Origin: an uncultured Holophagaceae bacterium
Lineage (GTDB): Bacteria; Acidobacteriota; Holophagae; Holophagales; Holophagaceae
Reading direction: 5' to 3'
NCBI GenBank assembly: GCA_903839205.1
Contig: CAIMBM010000054.1
Location: 1 to 37,090 of the forward strand
Length of the DNA: 37,090 nt
Position numbers and translations under genes: made by a program
The notes under the pieces: generated by a model
What the model was told of the DNA's origin: nothing
The model's input: the letters and a program-made list of their open reading frames with translations, nothing else
The model's database searches: none
In this document: one piece after another, positions 18,747 to 26,514 of the stretch
Layout: each line of letters begins with the position of its first letter
Numbering within the stretch: the first letter of the stretch is position 1

Positions 18747-21266
18747 ATGCCGATCCTCCGCCGCATCGCCTCGTTCGCGCTGGCCGCCACGGTCCTGACC
18801 ACGCTGCGGGCGCAGGTCCCGGTCCGGGATGCGGCGGAGCTCCAGAAGCAGCTCGACCGCCTCCAGACCCTGGGCAGCGTGCTCTACCTCGCCGCCCATC
18901 CCGATGACGAGAACACCGCCGTGCTCGCCACCCTTTCCAAGGGCCGGAACCTGCGCACCGCCTACCTCTCCATGACCCGGGGCGGCGGGGGCCAGAACCT
19001 CATCGGCCCCGAGCTGGGGGACAGTCTGGCGGCCATCCGCACCCAGGAGCTGCTGGCGGCGCGGCGCATCGACGGCGCCGAGCAGTTCTTCACCTCGGCG
19101 GTGGACTTCGGCTATTCGAAGACCGCGGAGGAATCGCTGCGGATCTGGAACCACGACCGGGTCCTGGGCGACGTGGTGCGCACCATCCGGACTTTCCGCC
19201 CGGACGTGGTCCTCACCCGGTTCCCCCCGGACGCCCGGGCGGGGCATGGCCACCACATCGCCTCGGCCCTGCTGGCCATCGAGGCCTTCAAGGCCGCCGC
19301 CGATCCCGCGCGGTTCCCGGAGCAGCTCCAGGCCGGACTCCGGCCCTGGCAGGCCACCCGGCTGCTGTGGAACCAGTTCCGCTTTGCCGACGACGCCCCC
19401 AGGCCCGCTCCGGGCAGCCTCATGCTGGACGTGGGAGCCTATGATCCCCTCCTCGGCCGGTCCTACGGCGAACTGGCCGCCGAAAGCCGCAGCCAGCACC
19501 GCAGCCAGGGCTGCGGCGTGCTGGCCCAGCGCGGCCAGCGGGAGGAGGGCTTCGAACTGCTGGCGGGTCGTCCCGCCAAGGACGATCTCTTCGAGGGGAT
19601 CGACCTCAGCTGGTCCCGCTTCCCCGGCACCCAGGCGGTGGCCTCCCTCCTGCGCGAGGCTCGCCAGGGCTTCCGCCCGGATCGCCCCGCGGACACCCTG
19701 CCCCGGCTCTTCCGGGCCCAGGACGCCCTGCGGGCCCTGCCCCCGGCCCTCCAGGCCGAACCCCTCCTGCGGGCCAAGGCCGCGGAACTGGAGGAGGTGA
19801 TCCGTGGCGCCTCCGGGCTCTGGGTGGAAGCCATCGCGGATCGGCAGAGCCTGGCGCCCGGGGACCCGTTCACCGTGAATGCCGCCCTGCTGGTGCGGGG
19901 GGGCAGCCCCGTGGGCCTGGAGTCCCTCGCCCTCGAGGCGGTGAGGCCCGAAGGCGGCTCCGTCCTGGCGGCCCGCAGCTTCGATAAGCCCCTGCCGGAC
20001 AACCAGCCCTGGAAGGAGGCTTTCACCCTCACCGTGCCTGCGGCCACGCCGCTGGGCCAGCCTCATTGGCTGGACGGGCCGGGCTCGGCGACCTGGGCGG
20101 GCCTGCCTGAGTCCCCCGCACCCTTCCGCCTCCGGGCTCGGCTGAGGGGCGCTGGGGGCCCCTTCGAAGTGGTGGTACCCGTCCAATTCCGCTTCCGGGA
20201 CCCCGTGCTCGGCGAGCGCTACCGGCCCCTGGTGGTGGTGCCGCCCGCCCTGGTGAACCTGGCCGAAAGCGTGCTGATCTTCCCCGATCCGAAACCCCAG
20301 ACCCTGCGCCTCAAAGTGATCGCCGGGGCCGCGGCCGTCTCCGGGCGGCTGCGCCTGCGGGTGCCCGGCGGCTGGACCGTGACGCCCGAGGACAGCGCCT
20401 TCGCCCTGACCCGGGCCAGCGAGGAGCAGGAGCACTCCTTCCGCATCACGCCGCCCACCGGGACGGCCTCGGGCACACTGCAGGCGGAGGTGGACACTGG
20501 GGCGGGATATGGTCCCGCCCGCGGCCTCGTGAAGCTGGACTACTCCCACATCCCGCTGCAGACCCTCCTCCCGGAAGCCAGCATCCGGCTGGAGCGCTTC
20601 GACCTGAAGCACAACGGCCACCGCCTCGGCTACGTCATGGGGGCCGGTGACGACATCCCCCAGGCCCTGCGCCGCATCGGCTACGAGGTGGAACTGCTCT
20701 CGGACGAGGCCCTGTCCCGGGAGGACCTCGCGCGGTTCGATGCGGTCGTGCTGGGCATTCGCGCCTTCAACACCCGCCCCGCCCTGCGGACCCTCAAGGA
20801 CCGCCTCCACGCCTACGTGGCCGCGGGCGGCACCGAGGTGGTCCTGTACACGGTGAATACCGGCTTCCCGGGGATCAATGCCGCCATGGTCACGGACGCC
20901 ATCGGTCCCTACCCCTTCAAGGTGGGCCGGAAGCGCGTCACCGATGAGACGGCGCCCGTCCGGTTCCTGGTGCCCGGACACCCCGTGTTCCACTGGCCCA
21001 ACGTCATCACGGAACGGGATTTCGACGGGTGGGTCCAGGACCGGAGCCTCTACCACGCCGAGGGCTGGGACCCCCGCTACACCCCGCTGCTGGGCATGGC
21101 CGACCCCGGCGAAGCCGAGGATGACGGCGCCCTCCTCGTGGCGAGCTACGGGAGGGGCACCTATGTGTACACGGGCCTGGCCTTCTTCCGCCAGCTGCCG
21201 GACGGGGTCCCCGGGGCCACCCGCCTCTTCGCCAACCTCCTGGCCCTGGGCCATGCCCATGACTGA
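18747..21266 (+). CDS. exported PIG-L (LmbE-like) deacetylase with C-terminal amidotransferase-like domain
   Basis: This 839-residue protein carries a signal peptide (residues 1-22). Its zinc deacetylase domain (about 40-200) has the metal motif AHPDDEN (residues 50-56) and GHGHH (166-170). A beta-rich middle region resembles NEW3/immunoglobulin-like modules (about 330-600). A C-terminal alpha/beta domain (about 620-835) resembles ThuA/glutamine-amidotransferase folds, beginning near GYVMGAGDDIPQALRRIGYEVE. PIG-L enzymes remove acetyl groups from N-acetylglucosamine-type substrates. The large exported architecture differs from small cytoplasmic BshB or MshB. The gene shares an 8-base overlap with a small membrane peptide gene, followed by a sodium symporter. 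Periplasmic deacetylation of an amino-sugar compound before uptake is inference. Confidence 0.9.
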   Translation: MPILRRIASFALAATVLTTLRAQVPVRDAAELQKQLDRLQTLGSVLYLAAHPDDENTAVLATLSKGRNLRTAYLSMTRGGGGQNLIGPELGDSLAAIRTQELLAARRIDGAEQFFTSAVDFGYSKTAEESLRIWNHDRVLGDVVRTIRTFRPDVVLTRFPPDARAGHGHHIASALLAIEAFKAAADPARFPEQLQAGLRPWQATRLLWNQFRFADDAPRPAPGSLMLDVGAYDPLLGRSYGELAAESRSQHRSQGCGVLAQRGQREEGFELLAGRPAKDDLFEGIDLSWSRFPGTQAVASLLREARQGFRPDRPADTLPRLFRAQDALRALPPALQAEPLLRAKAAELEEVIRGASGLWVEAIADRQSLAPGDPFTVNAALLVRGGSPVGLESLALEAVRPEGGSVLAARSFDKPLPDNQPWKEAFTLTVPAATPLGQPHWLDGPGSATWAGLPESPAPFRLRARLRGAGGPFEVVVPVQFRFRDPVLGERYRPLVVVPPALVNLAESVLIFPDPKPQTLRLKVIAGAAAVSGRLRLRVPGGWTVTPEDSAFALTRASEEQEHSFRITPPTGTASGTLQAEVDTGAGYGPARGLVKLDYSHIPLQTLLPEASIRLERFDLKHNGHRLGYVMGAGDDIPQALRRIGYEVELLSDEALSREDLARFDAVVLGIRAFNTRPALRTLKDRLHAYVAAGGTEVVLYTVNTGFPGINAAMVTDAIGPYPFKVGRKRVTDETAPVRFLVPGHPVFHWPNVITERDFDGWVQDRSLYHAEGWDPRYTPLLGMADPGEAEDDGALLVASYGRGTYVYTGLAFFRQLPDGVPGATRLFANLLALGHAHD

Positions 21267-21387
21267 GCCCGGGAGGGAGGCCGCGCCGCCCATCCTCGGG
21301 TCCTGGAGGGGGATCTATGCCGCGGTCCTGGGCGAACTGCTGCTCTGCATCCTGCTCTTCCGCCTGTTCTCCTGGGCCTTCTCGTGA
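21259..21387 (+). CDS. 42-residue single-helix membrane peptide
   Basis: The frame starts at ATG 21259, inside the end of the deacetylase gene (8-base overlap). It ends in TGA that overlaps the GTG start of the symporter. The product has a polar N-terminus (MTEPGREAAPPILGSWRG) and one strong hydrophobic helix (IYAAVLGELLLCILLFRLF), and ends WAFS. Junctions with both neighbours in different frames argue for a real, translationally coupled gene. It may be an accessory subunit or assembly factor of the symporter; small partners of sodium symporters are known (for example the DUF997 protein near PanF). I do not recognise the family. Confidence 0.7.
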   Translation: MTEPGREAAPPILGSWRGIYAAVLGELLLCILLFRLFSWAFS

Positions 21388-23123
21388 GCCGCCTGGACTG
21401 GCTCGTCCTCGGCGGCTCCCTGCTCTTCGTCGTCCTCTGGGGCCTCTACAAAGGCCGGGGCAGCACGACCGGCGAGGGCTACATCGGCGGGGGCCGGGAC
21501 CACCGCTGGTGGCTCATCGGCCTCTCCATCATCGCCACCCAGACCAGCGCCATCACCTTCCTCTCCACACCGGGCCAGGCCTACGTGGACGGCATGCGCT
21601 TCGTGCAGTTCTACTTCGGCCTGCCCATCGCCGCCGTCCTCCTCTCCGTCACCCTCCTTCCCCTCTACCACCGGCTGAAGGTGTCCACGGCCTACGAGAT
21701 CCTGGAGGCCCGCTTCGACCTGAAGACCCGGCTCCTGGCCGCGGGGCTCTTCCTCGTCCAGCGCAGCCTCGCCGTGGGCCTCACCATCTTCGCGCCGGCG
21801 CTGGTCCTGTCGGTGCTGCTGGGCTGGAGCATCCACGCCAACATCCTGCTAGTGGGCACGCTGGTCATGATCTACACCGTGGCGGGCGGCACCAGGGCCG
21901 TGGCCTGGGCCCACAGTTCCCAGATGCTCATCATCGCCTGCGGAATGGTCCTCGCGGGGATCATGACCGCCCACCGCCTGCCAGCCCAGGTGAGCTTAGC
22001 CGATGCCCTCCACGTGGCCGGCGGGCTGGGACGCCTGAACGTCATCGACCCTCATTTCGACCCCCACAACCGCTACAACCTCTGGTCCGGGCTCATCGGC
22101 GGCACCTTCCTCATGCTTTCCTACTTCGGCACGGACCAGTCCCAGGTGCAACGCTACCTGGCGGGCAGCGACCTCACCCAGAGCCGCCTGGGGCTGCTCA
22201 TGAACGGCATGATCAAGGTGCCCATGCAGTTCCTCATCCTGCTCCTGGGGGCCCTGGTCTTCGTCTTCTACCAGTTCCACACCCCGCCCCTCTTTTTCAA
22301 CCCGGGCCCCGTGAAGCAGGTGCTGGCGGGCCCCGATGGGTCCGCCTACCGCGCCCTCGAGCTGAAGTTTTCCAAAGCCCGGGAAGGCCAGAGACAGAAG
22401 GCCGAGGCCTATGTCGCCGCAAGGCATGCCGGAGACCCGGCCTCGACCGCCACGGCGAGGGAGCAGCTCCTGCAATCCCACGCCGAGAGCGAGGCGATCC
22501 GACGTGAGGGGGTGGCCCTCATCGAGAAGGCCAACCCGGGCACCAACCCCAGTGACACGAACTACATCTTCCTCGCCTACGTGCTGAGCAGCCTACCCGC
22601 GGGCCTGGTGGGCCTCATCATCGCCGCCGTGTTCTCGGGCTCGATGTCCTCCATGTCCGGGGAGATCAGCGCCCTGGGGGCCACGACGGTGGTGGACCTG
22701 TGGCGGCGCCTCATCGGCGGCAGCCGGGGCGTGCGCGAAGTGTGGGTGGGGCGCGTGGCCACCTTTGCCTGGGGCTGCTTCGCCATGGCCTTCGCCGAAT
22801 ACGCGGCTCGCCTGGGATCGCTCATCGAGGCCGTGAACATCCTGGGCTCCCTCTTCTACGGCACCATCCTCGGCATCTTCATCACGGCCTTCTACGTCAA
22901 GCGGGTCCGGGGCGGGGCGGCCTTCTACGCGGCCCTCGTGGCCGAGGTGGGCGTGCTCGCCTGCTTCCGGTTCACGACCATCTCGTTCCTCTGGTACAAC
23001 GTCATCGGCTGCCTGGCCGTGGTGGGCCTGGCCTGGGCCTTCAGCCTGACCCAGGATCCGGGGGCCGGGGCTCCGGGAAACGCGCCAGGTGGGACTCGTA
23101 CAGGCGCACCAGGAATTCCATGA
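21384..23123 (+). CDS. sodium:solute symporter (SSS family)
   Basis: This 579-residue inner-membrane transporter has about 13 helices and the LeuT fold. It shows the family start (LDWLVLGGSLLFVVLWGLYKG, cited in part), the sodium-site region SIIATQTSAITFLSTPG in helix 1, and the conserved SYFGTDQSQVQRYLAG and VFSGSMSSMSGEISALG segments. An insertion of charged residues (about 325-385) lies between helices on the cytoplasmic or periplasmic side. The GTG start overlaps the stop of the small peptide gene. The last 25 or so residues are Gly/Pro/Ala-rich and are encoded opposite the end of the dehydratase gene (83-base overlap). This tail is not typical of the family. The substrate may be a sugar or amino-sugar compound, inferred only from the neighbouring deacetylase. 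Confidence 0.9.
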   Translation: MSRLDWLVLGGSLLFVVLWGLYKGRGSTTGEGYIGGGRDHRWWLIGLSIIATQTSAITFLSTPGQAYVDGMRFVQFYFGLPIAAVLLSVTLLPLYHRLKVSTAYEILEARFDLKTRLLAAGLFLVQRSLAVGLTIFAPALVLSVLLGWSIHANILLVGTLVMIYTVAGGTRAVAWAHSSQMLIIACGMVLAGIMTAHRLPAQVSLADALHVAGGLGRLNVIDPHFDPHNRYNLWSGLIGGTFLMLSYFGTDQSQVQRYLAGSDLTQSRLGLLMNGMIKVPMQFLILLLGALVFVFYQFHTPPLFFNPGPVKQVLAGPDGSAYRALELKFSKAREGQRQKAEAYVAARHAGDPASTATAREQLLQSHAESEAIRREGVALIEKANPGTNPSDTNYIFLAYVLSSLPAGLVGLIIAAVFSGSMSSMSGEISALGATTVVDLWRRLIGGSRGVREVWVGRVATFAWGCFAMAFAEYAARLGSLIEAVNILGSLFYGTILGIFITAFYVKRVRGGAAFYAALVAEVGVLACFRFTTISFLWYNVIGCLAVVGLAWAFSLTQDPGAGAPGNAPGGTRTGAPGIP

Positions 23124-26100
23124 GGACCCACTCGTGCTCCCGGGGGTGGGATCGGAGCAGCCGGTTGAGGTGCATGTGGGACAGGCTTCCGGCGAGGCTG
23201 GCCAGCTCTTCCTGAAGGAATCCCCGCTCGCAGGCCTCCCGGAGGGCGGACAGCGGACTCAGGTCCGGTTCCGCGGAGGGACCGGTGGCCGCGGGGAAGC
23301 CCGAGGCCAGGTCCTTCCGCAGGTCCCGGAACCGCAAGCCCAGCTGCAGAGCCGCCTGGCCCGAATCGTCGAATTCCTTCCGGAAGCCCGCCCGGAGGGC
23401 TTCGGCCAATGCCTTCCGGTCAGCGACGTTCAGGCCCAGGGCGGCCCAGAGGGCATCGGTTCGCTTCAGGCCCGCCCTCCAGCGCTGCTCCGGCGTCATG
23501 CCCCGGACCAGGCGGCCCAGGATGCATTGGCTGTCGGCATGGAACCACCCTTCGGCCAGGGCAAAGCCCCCGGGACCTCCGTAACGCTCCCATTCCGGCT
23601 CGAAGGTATCCACCTGCACCTTCCACAGGAGGCCCTGGGTCAGGGGGACCTCCAGGTGCTGATGGATCCGGGGGAGAAGTGCTGCGAGGAGGCGGCCGGG
23701 GACCCCATGGAAGCGCAGCCGCAGGTGGGGTTCCGGATCGCGGTAGCGGAGGAAGTGCCAGCGGTCCCAGAGCCCTTCGGCCCGGGTGGATCGAAGGAGG
23801 GGCTCCAGTTCCACCAGGAGCCGGTCCGCGCTGGCCAGCCCGCAGTAGAGCTTGAGGTAGAGCCATTCGGAACCGGGAGGATAGGCCCTGGTTCCGGGGG
23901 CCCGGGACAGCGGGGCGAGGGGAAGGGTCCGCCGCGGGGCGGGCGTGGTCGCCTCGAAGGGAAGCACCAGCTCATGGGCGAACCGCCCTTCCGGGGAGGT
24001 GACCAGAGCCAGGCCCGGGTCCGGGAAGCATTCCGTGAGGAGGAAGGAGGATTGGTTCGAGACCAGGTGGTGCAGGGTCTCCACGTCGAGCCCCTGGTCC
24101 AGGTCCACCAGGAGGGCATTGTCGGCCTCGGTGAGGGTCACAAAGCGCGGCAGCCCCCGGCTTTCCCGGAGGATCTGAAAGGCGCCCCAGGCCCCCTCCC
24201 GGGAGCCGGTCAGGGCCGCCCCCAGTTCCCCGGCTTCGATCCTCCAGCGCGCCTTGCTGAGCACGTGCCGGCCCCGGGTGACCCGCGGGAGGAAGGGCTG
24301 GTCGGCCAGCACCCCCCAGGACCATCCCCCGGGGCGCCCGTCCTGGCTCTGGAGGTGGGCCAGGAACCGGTACACCGCCGGCCCGCGGGCGAAGTTGTGC
24401 GCCGAGGACAGGCGGGGGATCACCTCGCGTCCCAGCCGCGTCGAGGCCAGGACCACGCGGTCGCCACGCACCGTCACCTGGAGGTCGGCAGGGAAGAGGG
24501 TCCGCTCCGGCGGGACGCCGGAGGTGGCCAGGAAGGGGATCTCGTAGGCCCGCAGGGAGGGCCGGGCCAGGATGTTGCCCATCCTGCCCTCGGGCACATG
24601 GACCAGCTCGGCGAACACCGCTTCCGGAGATCCCGCTTCCTCTTTCCGAAGGTGGGTTTCGAGCGCCTCCCTCAGGGCCGGGTCCCCGGAGGCGAAGCGC
24701 CCCAGCCACCGGGCGGCCGTGGGCCCCGAGTACTGTTCCATCCAGAACTGGAAATCACCCCGGTCCAGGGCCTCGGGGCTGGAGGCCTCGAGGGTGGCCT
24801 GGGCGGCGAAGGACTGGGGAAAGGGCGGCGGCTCCGGAGCGGCGAGGGCCTCCAGGTCCTCGTCCTCCAGGGCCCAGGCCCTAGCTCCCTGCCACCGGGG
24901 CAGCCGCGCCAGGAGCAACTTGTCCCGGGCGGACAGCGGCAGGGGAGGGAGCGGGTTCCCGAAGGGCAGGCCCTCCAGCAAGGATGAATCCATGGGCGCG
25001 CCCCCATCGAAGCCCAGGCCGCTCTCTTCGTCCAGCACATCCAGGAGCGGCATCCATCGACCGTCGTAGCGCGCCAGGAAGGCCGCCCGGAACCGGTCCA
25101 GGGGACCCTCCGGGGGGGGCGTGCTGAGCCGCCGCAGCAGTTCCGCCCCCTCCTCCAGGACCCGGCGTACCCTGGGAGAAAGGGCCAGGCCCGGAGCGGG
25201 CCGGAAGAGGTCCACCTGGAGGACATCCCGCGTGCCGGCGGACATCCCCAGGTCCGCCTGGGGCGGGGCCAGGCTGCCATAGCCCCTCGGATGGGCGCCG
25301 AGGGGCGCCTCCTGAAGGGCCTTCAGTTCCGCACCCAGCTTGATCAGGACCTCGGCCCTGGGGGCCGTGGCCGGGTTCGCCTGGAGGGTGGCGGCCACCT
25401 GACCCAGGGGATCGGGGCCTGTGAGGGGTGGCTGGAGTTCTCCGCACAGCAGCTGGGCGTCGACCAGCTGCTCCAGGAAGGCCCTGGCTTCCGTTGGACC
25501 CACTTGCACGTGGCCGGCCAGGTCCGCCGCCAGGTCCCCCAGGCACGACCCCTCCGGCGCCTGCCGAAGCACCAAGTCCAGGTGGGGCGTCGCCTCCACG
25601 GCCTCCAGGTGGTAAGTCCGGCCCTCCCCGTCTGCAGCCTTCCGGCGCTCGAGGTAGCGGTACCACCCCCCCCGGGCAAAGAGGCTCGAGTTGGGCCGAT
25701 AGCGCATCGAGGCCCGCACCTCCGGCTCCTGCTCCAAGCGATCCACCAGGGCTTCCAGAACGCCCCAGTCCAGGCGCACGGCCTTCCGGCACTCCGACCA
25801 GGAGCCCACGGAGAGGCTGCTGGCTGGGCCCCAGGCCCCCAGGGAGACCCCCGCGAAGAGCCCGAAGGGGGTCGACCGGCTGCTCATCCTGCGGAGGTAC
25901 TTCCACAGGGCCCGTTCCACCCTCCCGGCCGCAGCCTGCTCCAGGGTCCCCTCCAGCCAGGGATCCAGCCGCGCGGCGAGATCCGGAGAGGCGAGGGCCA
26001 GGGCCTCCCGCACCGGGTCGAGGCGGGCCAGGTGCCGCAGTGTCCGGGACAGGGCCTGCCGGCCCTCCGGCTCCGCCAGGGAGGAGAGGGCAGCCAAGGG

Positions 26101-26160
26101 CAGGCCAGGGCTGCGGAGCACGAAAAAATCAGCAGTCTGGCAGGTGGGCCGGTGGGACAT
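23041..26160 (-). CDS. full-length LanB-type lantibiotic/thiopeptide dehydratase
   Basis: This 1,039-residue class I dehydratase would use glutamyl-tRNA to glutamylate Ser/Thr in a precursor peptide and then eliminate glutamate to give Dha/Dhb. The N-terminal glutamylation domain has ADFFVLRSPGLP, RRMSSRSTPFGLFAG (residues 90-104) and NSSLFARGGWYRYLERR. It also has FLPRVTRGRHVLSKARW and PRFVTLTEADNALLVDLD. The elimination domain (about 763-1039) shows RWHFLRYRDPEPHLRLRF, ERYGGPGG, and the final SHMHLNR with the catalytic-type histidine. Both halves keep their hallmark residues, so it is probably active and is not a split or PEARL-type enzyme. The ATG at 26160 has AAGGA nine bases upstream; the frame extends 16 codons further but without support. 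No LanC lies nearby. Confidence 0.93.
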   Translation of the reverse strand: MSHRPTCQTADFFVLRSPGLPLAALSSLAEPEGRQALSRTLRHLARLDPVREALALASPDLAARLDPWLEGTLEQAAAGRVERALWKYLRRMSSRSTPFGLFAGVSLGAWGPASSLSVGSWSECRKAVRLDWGVLEALVDRLEQEPEVRASMRYRPNSSLFARGGWYRYLERRKAADGEGRTYHLEAVEATPHLDLVLRQAPEGSCLGDLAADLAGHVQVGPTEARAFLEQLVDAQLLCGELQPPLTGPDPLGQVAATLQANPATAPRAEVLIKLGAELKALQEAPLGAHPRGYGSLAPPQADLGMSAGTRDVLQVDLFRPAPGLALSPRVRRVLEEGAELLRRLSTPPPEGPLDRFRAAFLARYDGRWMPLLDVLDEESGLGFDGGAPMDSSLLEGLPFGNPLPPLPLSARDKLLLARLPRWQGARAWALEDEDLEALAAPEPPPFPQSFAAQATLEASSPEALDRGDFQFWMEQYSGPTAARWLGRFASGDPALREALETHLRKEEAGSPEAVFAELVHVPEGRMGNILARPSLRAYEIPFLATSGVPPERTLFPADLQVTVRGDRVVLASTRLGREVIPRLSSAHNFARGPAVYRFLAHLQSQDGRPGGWSWGVLADQPFLPRVTRGRHVLSKARWRIEAGELGAALTGSREGAWGAFQILRESRGLPRFVTLTEADNALLVDLDQGLDVETLHHLVSNQSSFLLTECFPDPGLALVTSPEGRFAHELVLPFEATTPAPRRTLPLAPLSRAPGTRAYPPGSEWLYLKLYCGLASADRLLVELEPLLRSTRAEGLWDRWHFLRYRDPEPHLRLRFHGVPGRLLAALLPRIHQHLEVPLTQGLLWKVQVDTFEPEWERYGGPGGFALAEGWFHADSQCILGRLVRGMTPEQRWRAGLKRTDALWAALGLNVADRKALAEALRAGFRKEFDDSGQAALQLGLRFRDLRKDLASGFPAATGPSAEPDLSPLSALREACERGFLQEELASLAGSLSHMHLNRLLRSHPREHEWVLMEFLVRLYESHLARFPEPRPPDPGSG

Positions 26161-26219
26161 GCGGGGGCGTCCTTGAAACGAATCAGAAAACCGGCACCGG
26201 GAACGCAACCTCTGGCCCC

Positions 26220-26237
26220 GAGGTCACCGCAGACCTC
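26220..26237. repeat. inverted repeat in the dehydratase/peptide divergent region
   Basis: GAGGTC and GACCTC are separated by six bases, a perfect 6-bp dyad 60 bases upstream of the dehydratase start. It could be an operator for the leftward gene or a chance hairpin. No regulator is known for it. Confidence 0.35.
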
Positions 26238-26262
26238 CGAATGGTACCCCGGGACGGGCTCA

Positions 26263-26293
26263 ACGGTTAAAGTCGTGCTTAGATACCGTTCAT
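26263..26293 (+). promoter_or_regulatory. tandem LytTR-like binding sites upstream of the peptide gene
   Basis: The published LytTR half-site pattern is [TA][AC][CA]GTTN[AG][TG]. ACCGTTCAT at 26285-26293 fits at all nine positions, and ACGGTTAAA at 26263-26271 fits at seven. Their starts are 22 bp apart, two helical turns, the spacing usual for LytTR direct repeats. They lie 75-105 bases before the peptide start. A LytTR response regulator is encoded 1.3 kb downstream, so control of the peptide and signalling genes is plausible. I did not find a strong -10 box. Confidence 0.5.
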
Positions 26294-26367
26294 GGAAAGG
26301 CTTAGGATTTCCAGCCGACCGAGTTCAAAACCTTGGGTGCGCCCCGTGGTGCGACCTGGGAGTTCCC

Positions 26368-26514
26368 ATGAACAGCAGCCTCTCCTTCCGCAAGGAATCC
26401 ATTCAGCGCTCCAGCAGCGCCAGCGAAGCCCTGAACCGTGCGCCGGAAGCCCAGAAGTCCGGGGCTGTCCGTGAGCAGAAGCCCATCTCCCTCACCACCG
26501 TACTTGGTTTCTAA
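26368..26514 (+). CDS. putative RiPP precursor peptide, 48 residues, no cysteine
   Basis: The small frame begins at an ATG with GGGAG five bases upstream and has G/C-rich third positions (about 79%). The N-terminal part carries SLSFRKESI, which resembles the L-x-[LF]-x-K-x-[ST]-I leader motif seen in Bacteroidetes class I lanthipeptide precursors. A Ser/Ala/Glu/Arg-rich leader follows. The C-terminus KPISLTTVLGF offers one Ser and two Thr for dehydration. There is no Cys, so no lanthionine ring could form. It is divergent from the LanB-type gene (207 bases apart) and is followed at once by a LytS/LytTR pair. The precursor role is inference from size, motif and position; I know no named relative. 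Confidence 0.62.
   Translation: MNSSLSFRKESIQRSSSASEALNRAPEAQKSGAVREQKPISLTTVLGF

Noticed and set aside
18714-21293. 859-codon minus-strand frame
   Set aside because: Antisense shadow of the PIG-L deacetylase, which has catalytic motifs on the plus strand.
25291-26514. 407-codon plus-strand frame ending with the small peptide sequence
   Set aside because: Its first 360 codons are antisense to the dehydratase gene; only the last 48, starting at the ATG with a ribosome site, look like a gene.
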